A stretch of DNA of 64,000 nucleotides from Sulfitobacter maritimus (GTDB lineage Bacteria; Pseudomonadota; Alphaproteobacteria; Rhodobacterales; Rhodobacteraceae). Below are positions 25,876-33,852 of this stretch, piece by piece. The translations under genes were made by a program, and so were the position numbers. The stretch is taken from the NCBI RefSeq assembly GCF_013346665.1, contig NZ_JABVBB010000038.1:653214-717213 (forward strand). Reading direction: 5' to 3'. Position 1 is the first letter of the stretch. Every line of letters begins with the position of its first letter. The notes under the pieces were generated by a model. It was not told where the DNA came from and searched no databases. It was given only the letters and a program-made list of their open reading frames with translations.

Positions 25876-26501
25876 GCCTGCCGCGTGGCCTCTACCATCG
25901 CCACGGCGGCGGCAATCGCATCATTAATCGCCATCTCTGTCGTGTCGATCTGTTTGGCATCCTCGGCGGGTTTCAGCGGCGCTTGATCGCGGCTCATGTC
26001 GCGCAAATCGCGCTGCCGCACATCTTCAAGCACGTCGTCATAAGTCGTCTCGATCCCCTTGCCTGTGAGTTCGGCAAAGCGCCGCTCTGCACGGACTTCG
26101 GGGCTGGCGGTGATGAACAGTTTGACCGGCGCGTCGGGGCAGATCACCGTGCCAATGTCGCGCCCGTCCAGCACTGCGCCGCCCGCGCGGGCCGCGAAGC
26201 TGCGTTGAAACCGCACGAGCGCGGCGCGCACCGCCGGGATCACCGCGACCTTGCTGGCCTCCTGCGCCACATCCGGATTGCGCAGGCTGGGGTCTTCCAG
26301 ATCAAAAGGGGCGAGTGTCTGCGCCGCTTCTTCAGGTGCCATCCCTGCCAACGTCTTGGCCGCAACGGCGCGGTACAGCAGTCCGGTATCTAGATGCGCA
26401 AAGCCAAAATGTGCTGCGACCGCTTTGGCCACCGTGCCTTTGCCCGCTGCCGCTGGCCCGTCGATGGCCACGGTCAGACCGCCAAATGTCTCGCCTGTCA
26501 T
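25866..26501 (-). CDS. cmk: Cytidylate kinase
   Basis: Phosphorylates CMP and dCMP. 211 residues, P-loop GPAAAGKGT at residues 15-23, [13 protein letters not shown] as the conserved substrate segment, and [11 protein letters not shown] as the lid. The start overlaps the upstream gene by 4 nt (ATGA), with AAGGA 8 nt before it. The last five codons lie within the 24-bp repeat array, so the C-terminus (RQARS) is partly repeat-derived. In E. coli and many proteobacteria cmk lies directly upstream of rpsA; here it is on the opposite strand 4 kb away. Confidence 0.93.
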   Translation of the reverse strand: MTGETFGGLTVAIDGPAAAGKGTVAKAVAAHFGFAHLDTGLLYRAVAAKTLAGMAPEEAAQTLAPFDLEDPSLRNPDVAQEASKVAVIPAVRAALVRFQRSFAARAGGAVLDGRDIGTVICPDAPVKLFITASPEVRAERRFAELTGKGIETTYDDVLEDVRQRDLRDMSRDQAPLKPAEDAKQIDTTEMAINDAIAAAVAMVEATRQARS

Positions 26502-26995
26502 TGCGTTGTCCTTTCTTTGCGGGTCCAAAGGAGCAGCGCCGCCCCTAGACAGATTGCCACTATGGCCCATTTCGCCTGAGTGAACAGGCTTGCAGTGGCG
26601 ACCGATTGGCGCGTGATCGCCTCCGGTCCCAACTCCAGCAATCGTCCGATTAACATGTTCTCCATGTAATCCGCCGCCAGATAGAGCGCGACCGCGAGCG
26701 TCAACGCCAGCCGAAGTCCGCCACGCGTCCTGCGCCGGAACCACAGCAGTAACAATAGCGATAGCAGCGCGGGGAAGGCCGTATCTCCGAGCCGGAACTG
26801 GGTCTTATAGAGAACCGTTTGCTCAGCGGTGAGCGCCGCCAGATAGGCCCGCGCCTCGTCCAGCCCATAGCCCAACACCCGCGCATCAAAGACGCCCATC
26901 CCGTCGGCGCGTAGCCGAAGCTCGGCAAAACCTGCCAGAGTGGCAAAGGCCACCACCGTCAGAAGCGCCAACAAGGACAGTCCGCGTCTTGTCAC
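26498..26995 (-). CDS. Membrane protein of unknown function
   Basis: A 165-residue integral membrane protein with four likely helices: residues 5-25, 75-87, 95-112 and 138-158. Between helices 1 and 2 is an extracytoplasmic loop with [22 protein letters not shown]. No family recognised. GTG at 26995 overlaps the aroA stop (GTGA) and its own stop overlaps cmk (ATGA), so aroA, this gene and cmk are translated as a coupled set. Its place between aroA and cmk is reminiscent of ycaL in E. coli, but the proteins do not look related. Confidence 0.72.
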   Translation of the reverse strand: MTRRGLSLLALLTVVAFATLAGFAELRLRADGMGVFDARVLGYGLDEARAYLAALTAEQTVLYKTQFRLGDTAFPALLSLLLLLWFRRRTRGGLRLALTLAVALYLAADYMENMLIGRLLELGPEAITRQSVATASLFTQAKWAIVAICLGAALLLWTRKERTTQ

Positions 26996-28344
26996 GCCGA
27001 CAGACGCGTCACCTGCGCGCCCAGCTTGCTCATCAGCGGCTCAAAGATCGGGAAGGACGTGGCGATCGGCCCGCCATCATCTACCTGCACTGGCTTTTGC
27101 GTGACCATGCCGAGAATCAGAAAAGACATGGCGATCCGGTGGTCTAGGTGGCTTTGGCAGGTCGCACCGCCCGCGATATTGCCGTGGCCGCGCCCTTGGA
27201 CAATCCACCAATCTGGCCCGTCTTCAACCTCGACACCATTGGCGCGCAGACCGCTGGCCATGGCGTCGATCCTGTCGCTTTCCTTGACCCGCAGTTCCTT
27301 GACGCCGCGCATCACAGTTTCGCCCGTGGCGCAGGCTGCGACGACCGACAGGACGGGATATTCGTCGATCATACTGGCCGCACGCGCGGGGGGAACTTCG
27401 ATGCCATGCAAGTCGGGCGAGAAACGGGCGCGCAGGTCTGCTACTGGCTCGCCGCCTTCAAGCCGCTCGTTTTCATAGGTCAAATCCGCGCCCATCTCAC
27501 GCAATGTAGTAAAAAGCCCGGCGCGGGTGGGGTTCAATCCGATGCCCGGCACCAGCACATCCGAGCCCGGCACAATCAGCGCCGCACAGACCGGGAAGGC
27601 CGCCGATGAAGGGTCGCGGGGCACTTCGATATGCTGCGGCTTAAGCTCGGGCTGGCCGGTCAGCGTGATCACACGACCCGCATCTGTATCCTCGACCGTG
27701 ATCTCGGCGCCAAAACCGGCCAGCATTCGTTCGGTATGGTCCCGCGTGGCCTCGGCCTCGATCACCACTGTCTTGCCCGGCGCGTTCAGCCCCGCCAAGA
27801 GCACGGCTGATTTCACCTGTGCAGAGGGCATGGGCACCTCATAGCGCACCGGCACAGGCTCAGCCGCGCCCACCAAGGTCATCGGCAAACGCCCTCCCGC
27901 GCGGCCCACGGCCTGCGTGCCAAAGAGCGCCAGCGGATCGGTGACCCGCGCCATAGGGCGGCTGTTAAGGCTCGCGTCCCCAGTGAAGGTCACGCTGATC
28001 GGAGAGGTCGCCATCGCCCCCATAAGCAAGCGCACCCCGGTGCCGGAATTGCCGCAATCGATCACATTGTCGGGCTCGGCAAAACCGCCAACGCCGACAC
28101 CGTGGACCGAGTAGGAACCGCCGCCGTGGTCAATCACTTCCGCACCGAACGCCCGCATGGCCTTCGCGGTATCGAGCACGTCTTGGCCTTCGAGCAGCCC
28201 GGTGATGGTGGTCTCGCCCACGGCCATTGCGCCCAGGATCAGGCTGCGGTGGGAGATGGATTTATCCCCCGGCACTTCGGCAGTGCCGTTAAGCGGCCCG
28301 CAGGCGCGGGATGACATCGGAATGGGGCTGCCGTGACTGGACAT
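26992..28344 (-). CDS. aroA: 3-phosphoshikimate 1-carboxyvinyltransferase (EPSP synthase), class II-like
   Basis: Sixth step of the shikimate pathway. 450 residues. [13 protein letters not shown] near residue 26 and [10 protein letters not shown] resemble the class II enzymes of the Agrobacterium CP4 type. At the position equivalent to Ala100 of CP4, which gives glyphosate tolerance, this protein has glycine (Gly101 in CGNSGTGVR). First gene of the aroA-membrane protein-cmk set. In many proteobacteria this operon continues into rpsA, which is not the case here. Confidence 0.93.
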   Translation of the reverse strand: MSSHGSPIPMSSRACGPLNGTAEVPGDKSISHRSLILGAMAVGETTITGLLEGQDVLDTAKAMRAFGAEVIDHGGGSYSVHGVGVGGFAEPDNVIDCGNSGTGVRLLMGAMATSPISVTFTGDASLNSRPMARVTDPLALFGTQAVGRAGGRLPMTLVGAAEPVPVRYEVPMPSAQVKSAVLLAGLNAPGKTVVIEAEATRDHTERMLAGFGAEITVEDTDAGRVITLTGQPELKPQHIEVPRDPSSAAFPVCAALIVPGSDVLVPGIGLNPTRAGLFTTLREMGADLTYENERLEGGEPVADLRARFSPDLHGIEVPPARAASMIDEYPVLSVVAACATGETVMRGVKELRVKESDRIDAMASGLRANGVEVEDGPDWWIVQGRGHGNIAGGATCQSHLDHRIAMSFLILGMVTQKPVQVDDGGPIATSFPIFEPLMSKLGAQVTRLSA

Positions 28345-28458
28345 GAGGTACCTCTGATCTGCTCAAGGCCCCTATTATCGCAGGCGGGCGGCAGCGTCCA
28401 TCACCACCGGCCAGCCGTGATCGGAAACAACTCACACCGGAGGGCGATCTATTTCGTC

Positions 28459-29160
28459 TCAGCGTTTGCGGAAGGTCAGATAGTGTGGCGTCCGCCCTTC
28501 GCGCAGGGCTTTTTGCTCATAGCGGGTAGAGAGCCAATCGTCCCAAGGCTGCCGCCAATCCTCCGGCCCTTCGGCCAACCAATCGAACCCATGCTGCGGC
28601 ACCTGTTCCAAGGTTTGCCGCACATAGTCCTCAATATCTGTCGCTACCCGAAAGATCGCACCGGGTTTGAGCACGCGGGCCAGAGGCTCCAAATGCTCAG
28701 GCGTGACAAACCGCCGCCGGTGGTGGCGAGTCTTGGGCCAAGGGTCGGGGTAGAGCAGAAACGCCCGGTCGATCGAGGCTTCGGGCAGCACGTCAAACAT
28801 ATCGCGCACGTCGCCGGGGTGGATCGCGAGGTTATCGACCCCAGCACGCCGGATTTTGCCCAGCAGCATTGCCACACCGTTGATGTAAGGCTCACAACCG
28901 ATGATGCCGACATCGGGGTTGTTGCCCGCCTGATGCACCAGATGCTCACCGCCGCCAAAGCCGATCTCAAGCCAAACCTTGCGCCCGCCAAACAGACCTT
29001 CAAGGTCCAGCGGTGTGCGGTCGGGGTTGGCGTCCCAATCGACAGCACCCGGCGACAAGGGCGCGAGGTCCTCGTCAATATAGGTCTTTTGCGATTTCTT
29101 CAGGGACTTGCCTTTAAGGCGACCATAGAAATTGCGGCGGGGGCGTGTTGTATCACTCAT
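28459..29160 (-). CDS. trmB: tRNA (guanosine(46)-N7)-methyltransferase
   Basis: SAM-dependent enzyme that makes m7G46 in the tRNA variable loop. 233 residues with an N-terminal basic segment, motif I WLEIGFGGGEHL, and the TrmB-specific FLLYPDPWPKTRHHRRRFV. Starts with ATG at 29160, divergent from a response regulator. I recall trmB directly after metK in many Rhodobacteraceae; here aroA, cmk and the minisatellite lie between them in inverted orientation. Confidence 0.94.
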   Translation of the reverse strand: MSDTTRPRRNFYGRLKGKSLKKSQKTYIDEDLAPLSPGAVDWDANPDRTPLDLEGLFGGRKVWLEIGFGGGEHLVHQAGNNPDVGIIGCEPYINGVAMLLGKIRRAGVDNLAIHPGDVRDMFDVLPEASIDRAFLLYPDPWPKTRHHRRRFVTPEHLEPLARVLKPGAIFRVATDIEDYVRQTLEQVPQHGFDWLAEGPEDWRQPWDDWLSTRYEQKALREGRTPHYLTFRKR

Positions 29161-29303
29161 GCGCGCTGATGTAGCGGCACTGCAACGCTACCGCAACGGT
29201 CTAGTGCAAAACCGCTTTAGCTGGGCAATTCTATCAGCCGTTAACGCTTTGTTAGCCTCCCCATCTCTAGCATGAGGTTAGGGATTGGAAAAAGGATCGA
29301 CAT

Positions 29304-30119
29304 ATGACGGTGGCCAGCCAAGAGACCTCTGCGGGCAGGCAGGCTGCGATACAGGCCGGGGCGCGGGCCGAAGCGATGTCTGGCCCTGCGGCGCGGATAC
29401 TGATCGTTGACGATCACAAGTTTGACCGAATGCGCTTGAAACGGCTTTGCGGCGGGTTGGATTTCGCCACCCGTTTGGCCGAGGCTGACAGTCTGGCGGC
29501 CATGGCCCGGGCCTTGGACGAAGGGCGGTATGATCTGATCCTGCTGGATTACAATCTGCCCGACGGCACCGGGCTTCAGGGGATGGATATAATCCGCGCA
29601 CATGGCAAGAATGCCGGGGCCGCCACGGTGATGATCACCGGCACGGACCAGACCGAGGTCGCGATTGCAGCACTGCGCGGTGGGTTTTGCGATTACATCG
29701 ACAAAGATGAATTGTCCCCCGCCACTCTGCGCCGTTCAGTGATCAACGCCCTTCAGAAAAGCACATTGCAACTGGGGCTTGAGACGCAGGAATTTCAACG
29801 CAGTCAAGTTGAGGAGCTGTTGCAAAAGTTTTCCGGCGAAGGCGCGGAGGAAATCAAACCAATCGTGAGCCTTATGTTAGGCCAGATACGCGACCTGCGC
29901 GGGCAGGGTCCAACAGAGGCCGTGGCCATCGCTGACGGGCTGGCAGATATGGAACGTTCCTGCTTGCGCCTGTGGGAGTTTCTTGAGGATCTTAGCAGCT
30001 ATGAAGCTGACAATCTGACCAAGGAAGCGCTTGCTGACCTGCAATGCGTGCGCGGGCTTGGGGCAGGGCGGCGCAAGCCGGGTGGTAAGCCGCCTTCTCC
30101 GTTTCGGGCAGGCCGCTGA
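29304..30119 (+). CDS. Response regulator with receiver domain and helical C-terminus
   Basis: A 271-residue protein: an N-terminal receiver domain (about residues 31-155) with acidic pocket DD at 36-37, phospho-acceptor Asp82 in LILLDYNLPDG, ITGTD and the conserved lysine in YIDKDEL. The C-terminal 115 residues are mostly helical (EFQRSQVEELLQKFSGEG) and not a recognised DNA-binding or enzymatic output, so it may act by protein contact. The start has AAGGAT 6 nt upstream. No kinase gene adjoins it; the nearest is at 39818. Confidence 0.85.
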   Translation: MTVASQETSAGRQAAIQAGARAEAMSGPAARILIVDDHKFDRMRLKRLCGGLDFATRLAEADSLAAMARALDEGRYDLILLDYNLPDGTGLQGMDIIRAHGKNAGAATVMITGTDQTEVAIAALRGGFCDYIDKDELSPATLRRSVINALQKSTLQLGLETQEFQRSQVEELLQKFSGEGAEEIKPIVSLMLGQIRDLRGQGPTEAVAIADGLADMERSCLRLWEFLEDLSSYEADNLTKEALADLQCVRGLGAGRRKPGGKPPSPFRAGR

Positions 30120-30192
30120 CGGGGCTGGTGGGGAGGGTAGTCGGGTTCATAGCGGGTTAGATTGGGTCATCTGAGCGGCCCGGACGATCTGC

Positions 30193-30219
30193 AGCGCAGG
30201 TTTCGCAAACCTGCGCTTT
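30193..30219 (+). terminator. Terminator after the response regulator gene
   Basis: An 11-bp stem AGCGCAGGTTT/AAACCTGCGCT with loop CGC, followed by TTCTTCG. Located 74 nt after the stop codon, and isolates rpsA from the response regulator. Confidence 0.75.
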
Positions 30220-30252
30220 CTTCGCGCAAGACCGCCGTTCTACGCTTGGCCC

Positions 30253-30281
30253 TTGCGAGAGCGGCGATTATCCCCTATACG
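30253..30281 (+). promoter_or_regulatory. Candidate rpsA promoter
   Basis: TTGCGA (30253-30258) and TATACG (30276-30281) are 17 bp apart. Transcription would begin near 30288, leaving a leader of about 240 nt before rpsA that contains a terminator-like hairpin at 30329-30355. Confidence 0.5.
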
Positions 30282-30328
30282 CGCCTTGTCTAAGGGGCGG
30301 TTACAGCTTCGGACGCGATATAACGGGC

Positions 30329-30355
30329 AGGGTCGGTTTCAACCGGCCCTATTTT
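30329..30355 (+). promoter_or_regulatory. Terminator-like hairpin in the rpsA leader
   Basis: Arms AGGGTCGGTT and AACCGGCCCT (one G-U pair) close on a tiny loop and are followed by ATTTTGTTTG. It lies about 40 nt after the predicted transcription start and 170 nt before rpsA. It could attenuate rpsA transcription or end a separate short RNA. Confidence 0.6.
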
Positions 30356-30527
30356 GTTTGCGTCTGACTGCGGCGCCACGCTTGCTCGCGTGGACCACCG
30401 CTGTGCCTTTTCGCCGGTCTTTGTCCGGTGCGATCTGCACGGTGCCACCACAACGACCAATTGCAACTCCAGACCGGCGGAGACAACCGCGCGGCCAGAA
30501 ACATTTGATAAGGATACGAAAAGCTAC

Positions 30528-32204
30528 ATGACTAAAGCAATGGACGAATTCGAAGCGCTTCTGAACGAAAGCTTTGAAATGGACACGCCCCAAGAGGGCA
30601 CAGTCGTCAAAGGCAAGGTGATCGCTGTCGAAGCGGGCCAAGCCATCATCGACGTCGGCTACAAAATGGAAGGCCGCGTTGAGCTGAAAGAATTTGCTGA
30701 TCCCGGCGAATCCCCCAAAATCGAAGTTGGCGACGAAGTCGAAGTTTTCCTTCGCCAAGTCGAAAACGCGCGTGGCGAAGCTGTTATCAGCCGCGAAATG
30801 GCGCGCCGTGAGGAAGCCTGGGATCGTCTGGAAAAAGCCTATGCCGCAGAAGAGCGTGTCGAAGGCGCGATCTTTGGCCGTGTCAAAGGTGGCTTCACCG
30901 TCGACCTCGGCGGCGCAGTTGCGTTCCTGCCTGGCTCCCAAGTCGACGTCCGCCCCGTGCGCGACGCAGGCCCGCTCATGGGTCTCAAGCAGCCGTTCCA
31001 GATCCTCAAGATGGACCGCCGTCGTGGCAACATCGTGGTTTCGCGCCGTGCGATCCTCGAAGAGTCCCGCGCCGAACAGCGTGCCGAAGTCATTGGCAAC
31101 CTGACCGAAGGTCAGACCGTCGATGGTGTGGTCAAGAACATCACCGAATACGGTGCGTTTGTTGACCTTGGCGGCGTTGACGGCCTGCTGCACGTCACCG
31201 ACATGGCATGGCGTCGCGTGAACCACCCGTCCGAGATCCTGTCGATCGGCGAGACCATCAAGGTTCAGGTCATCAAGATCAACAAAGAGACGCACCGCAT
31301 CAGCCTTGGCATGAAGCAGTTGCAAGAAGATCCGTGGGATCTGGTTGGTGCCAAGTACCCGCTGGAATCCGTCCACACTGGCCGCGTGACCAACATCACC
31401 GACTACGGCGCATTCGTCGAGCTGGAGCCGGGTGTCGAAGGTCTCGTTCACGTGTCCGAAATGTCTTGGACCAAAAAGAACGTGCATCCCGGCAAGATCG
31501 TGTCCACCAGCCAAGAAGTCGAAGTCATGGTTCTGGAAATCGACAGCGCCAAGCGCCGCGTTTCCCTTGGTCTCAAGCAGACCATGCGCAACCCATGGGA
31601 AGTCTTTGCTGAGACCCACCCCGAGGGCACCGAAGTCGAAGGCGAAGTCAAGAACATCACCGAATTCGGTCTGTTCGTTGGTCTGCCCGGCGACATCGAC
31701 GGCATGGTTCACCTGTCGGACCTCAGCTGGGACCAGCGCGGCGAAGAAGCGATCCAAGACTACCGCAAAGGTGACGTGGTTCAGGCAGTCGTCTCCGAAG
31801 TGGACGTCGAGAAAGAGCGCATCTCGCTGTCGATCAAGAACGTCGGTGGTGACAAGTTCGCTGAAGCCGTTGGTGGCGTGAAGCGCGGCTCCATCGTGAC
31901 CGTCACTGTGACCTCCATCGAAGAAGGTGGCATCGAAGTCGAATACGAAGGTATGAAGAGCTTCATCCGTCGTTCCGACCTCAGCCGTGACCGTGCCGAA
32001 CAGCGCCCTGAGCGTTTCTCGGTCGGTGACAAGGTTGACGTGCGCATCACCAACGTCGATGCCAAGGCACACCGTCTGGGCGTCTCCATCAAGGCGCGCG
32101 AGATCGCAGAAGAGAAAGAGGCGGTACAGCAGTACGGTTCCTCCGACTCCGGCGCGAGCTTGGGCGACATCCTTGGTGCGGCGCTGAAAGGCGACGACGA
32201 GTAA
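30528..32204 (+). CDS. rpsA: 30S ribosomal protein S1
   Basis: 558-residue mRNA-binding ribosomal protein with six S1 (OB-fold) domains spread over about residues 20-525; the repeats centre on GKVIAVEAGQAIIDVG, GAIFGRVKGGFTVDLGG, GVVKNITEYGAFVDLGG, GRVTNITDYGAFVELEPG, GEVKNITEFGLFVGLPG and the last, more divergent, GSIVTVTVTSIEEGGIEVEY. The start was placed at ATG 30528, 12 nt after AAGGAT; ATG 30540 is possible. The frame is open upstream but crosses the leader hairpin region. The strong codon bias fits high expression. cmk, its usual upstream neighbour, is missing here. Confidence 0.97.
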   Translation: MTKAMDEFEALLNESFEMDTPQEGTVVKGKVIAVEAGQAIIDVGYKMEGRVELKEFADPGESPKIEVGDEVEVFLRQVENARGEAVISREMARREEAWDRLEKAYAAEERVEGAIFGRVKGGFTVDLGGAVAFLPGSQVDVRPVRDAGPLMGLKQPFQILKMDRRRGNIVVSRRAILEESRAEQRAEVIGNLTEGQTVDGVVKNITEYGAFVDLGGVDGLLHVTDMAWRRVNHPSEILSIGETIKVQVIKINKETHRISLGMKQLQEDPWDLVGAKYPLESVHTGRVTNITDYGAFVELEPGVEGLVHVSEMSWTKKNVHPGKIVSTSQEVEVMVLEIDSAKRRVSLGLKQTMRNPWEVFAETHPEGTEVEGEVKNITEFGLFVGLPGDIDGMVHLSDLSWDQRGEEAIQDYRKGDVVQAVVSEVDVEKERISLSIKNVGGDKFAEAVGGVKRGSIVTVTVTSIEEGGIEVEYEGMKSFIRRSDLSRDRAEQRPERFSVGDKVDVRITNVDAKAHRLGVSIKAREIAEEKEAVQQYGSSDSGASLGDILGAALKGDDE

Positions 32205-32234
32205 AGATTTTTCACCTTTCGGTGAAAGAACGAA

Positions 32235-32264
32235 GGCTCCGCATGGTAACATGCGGGGCCTTTT
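32235..32264 (+). terminator. Terminator after rpsA
   Basis: An 11-bp stem GGCTCCGCATG/CATGCGGGGCC with tetraloop GTAA and a TTTT tail starts about 30 nt after the stop codon. A smaller hairpin TTCACC/GGTGAA precedes it. Confidence 0.9.
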
Positions 32265-32420
32265 GCCTTTTAAGCCTACATTCGAATCGCGCGATGAGCG
32301 GGGCGCCCTGTTGCACCCCGGCTGTCTGCTGACGGGAGGTGAGCCTTTGATGAGGCGGAAAAGAGCCGAAATAACAGGGTCTTCGCCGCGAAAAAACAAT
32401 AAAGCATGTCGCGGAACACC

Positions 32421-32449
32421 TTCCCGACTGATGCGTTATTTCCTATAGT
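32421..32449 (+). promoter_or_regulatory. Candidate ihfB promoter
   Basis: TTCCCG (32421-32426) and TATAGT (32444-32449) are 17 bp apart and end 34 nt before the ihfB start. The preceding rpsA terminator makes a separate promoter necessary. Confidence 0.45.
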
Positions 32450-32483
32450 CTTAAAACAAATCCATAATCTCGGGGGACGTGCC

Positions 32484-32768
32484 ATGATCCGGTCGGAACT
32501 GATCCAGAAGATCGCTGACGACAATCCACATCTTTATCAACGTGATGTAGAGCGGATCGTGAACACTGTTTTTGACGAGATCACGAGCGCCATGTCACGT
32601 GGTGATCGTGTCGAACTGCGTGGCTTTGGCGCGTTTTCGGTCAAGAAACGGGATGCCCGCGTGGGCCGCAATCCCCGGACGGGCGAGACGGTCAATGTCG
32701 AGGAAAAGCATGTGCCCTTTTTCAAGACAGGCAAGCTCCTGCGTGACCGGCTGAACGGAAAAGATTAA
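32484..32768 (+). CDS. ihfB: Integration host factor subunit beta
   Basis: DNA-bending nucleoid protein that pairs with IhfA. 94 residues, HU/IHF fold, with the signature [20 protein letters not shown] and the IHF-beta N-terminus [14 protein letters not shown]. The start at 32484 has GGGGGA 6 nt upstream. Its stop overlaps the lapA start by 1 nt. The order rpsA-ihfB-lapA is widespread in proteobacteria. Confidence 0.96.
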   Translation: MIRSELIQKIADDNPHLYQRDVERIVNTVFDEITSAMSRGDRVELRGFGAFSVKKRDARVGRNPRTGETVNVEEKHVPFFKTGKLLRDRLNGKD

Positions 32769-33118
32769 TGCGCTACATTCGTTATGCCTGCATCGCGCTT
32801 TTTGCGCTGGCCCTTGTCTCTGTCGCTCTGGCGAACCGCAACATCGTCACGCTACAGGTCTTGCCGACAGAGATTTCCGGCTGGTTTGCCGTAAACCCAA
32901 GCGTGGAACTTCCGCTGTTTATCGTAATCTTGGGTAGCATCATTGTTGGCCTGTTGGTTGGCTTCGTTTGGGAATGGATTCGCGAGCACGGTCATCGGGC
33001 AGAGCTTGCACGGCAGGCCCGCGAACGGCGGCGGCTGGAGCGTGAAGTGATCCGCCTGAAAGAAGAAAAGCATCAGGGCAAGGACGAGGTTCTCGCGCTT
33101 TTGGATGAAGCGGGCTGA
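32768..33118 (+). CDS. LapA-domain inner-membrane protein
   Basis: A 116-residue protein with two transmembrane helices (about 6-23 and 48-68) and a charged C-terminal coiled coil ([20 protein letters not shown]). This is the LapA/DUF1049 layout; in E. coli LapA works with LapB in controlling LpxC turnover and LPS synthesis. No lapB gene is adjacent. Overlaps ihfB by 1 nt and precedes trpF by 8 nt, so the three are an operon. Confidence 0.85.
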   Translation: MRYIRYACIALFALALVSVALANRNIVTLQVLPTEISGWFAVNPSVELPLFIVILGSIIVGLLVGFVWEWIREHGHRAELARQARERRRLEREVIRLKEEKHQGKDEVLALLDEAG

Positions 33119-33126
33119 TCGGTCCA

Positions 33127-33774
33127 ATGCCTAAGAATGTGAATGTTAAAATCTGCGGTTTGACCGATCCCGCTGATGTGCCTGCGGCGTTGCTTGCCGG
33201 GGCGCGGACGCTCGGATTTGTCTTTTTCGAAAGATCCCCCAGACATCTGTCGCTAGAGGCGGCGGCCCATATGACGGAAGCGGTGCCGGACGGCATTTGC
33301 AAAGTGGCACTTACTGTTAATGCCGACGATGCGGCGCTGGATGCGCTGCTTGCCGCAGTGCCGTTCCTCGATATGTTACAATTGCATGGCCGCGAAAGCC
33401 CTGCGCGAGTTGCTGAGGTAAAGGCGCGTTACGGCCTGCCGGTGATGAAGGCCATCGGCGTTGCAGACCGCAGTGATTTGGCTGCGCTGAACGATTACGT
33501 AAGTGTGGCCGATCAACTTCTGATCGATGCCAAACCGCCCAAAGACGCGGAATTGCCGGGCGGCAACGGGCTGGCGTTTGACTGGCGTTTGATCGCTGGG
33601 CGGCGTTGGCCGAAGCCGTGGATGCTCGCGGGCGGCCTGACAGCTGAGAATGTGGCCGAGGCGATCTCGCTCACTGGGGCACGTCAGGTCGATGTGTCTT
33701 CGGGCGTGGAAAGTGCGCCGGGGGTGAAGAACCCTGAGCGCATCAGAGCGTTCTGTGCCGCGGCCTTGAAGTAG
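33127..33774 (+). CDS. trpF: Phosphoribosylanthranilate isomerase
   Basis: Third step of tryptophan synthesis from anthranilate. 215-residue TIM barrel with [11 protein letters not shown] (catalytic Cys) at the N-terminus, [12 protein letters not shown], and [20 protein letters not shown] at the phosphate-binding end with the catalytic Asp. Last gene of ihfB-lapA-trpF. trpB, which I remember as the usual next gene in Rhodobacteraceae, is replaced here by a terminator and a convergent gene. Confidence 0.94.
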   Translation: MPKNVNVKICGLTDPADVPAALLAGARTLGFVFFERSPRHLSLEAAAHMTEAVPDGICKVALTVNADDAALDALLAAVPFLDMLQLHGRESPARVAEVKARYGLPVMKAIGVADRSDLAALNDYVSVADQLLIDAKPPKDAELPGGNGLAFDWRLIAGRRWPKPWMLAGGLTAENVAEAISLTGARQVDVSSGVESAPGVKNPERIRAFCAAALK

Positions 33775-33775
33775 A

Positions 33776-33800
33776 AACGCCCGCGACCGGCGCGGGCGTT
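33776..33800. terminator. Hairpin after trpF
   Basis: A perfect 10-bp stem AACGCCCGCG/CGCGGGCGTT with loop ACCGG, 1 nt after the trpF stop codon. The T-run is missing, but the site between convergent genes fits termination in both directions. Confidence 0.7.
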
Positions 33801-33852
33801 GGGGGCATTTGACCCCGCCTCTCAGTGATACATTAGCGCTTATAGAGGGCGA

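Noticed and set aside
25658-26393. Open frame across the tandem repeat giving a PAGRLSLA-type repeat protein
   Set aside because: It has no ribosome site, starts in the metK terminator and runs antisense through cmk. The 24-bp unit keeps any frame open automatically.
32205-32234. Small hairpin TTCACC/GGTGAA just after rpsA as the main terminator
   Set aside because: A stronger 11-bp hairpin with a TTTT tail follows immediately and is the better call.
30339-32399. Long minus-strand open frame opposite rpsA
   Set aside because: Antisense of ribosomal protein S1; the strong codon bias of rpsA leaves the opposite strand open.
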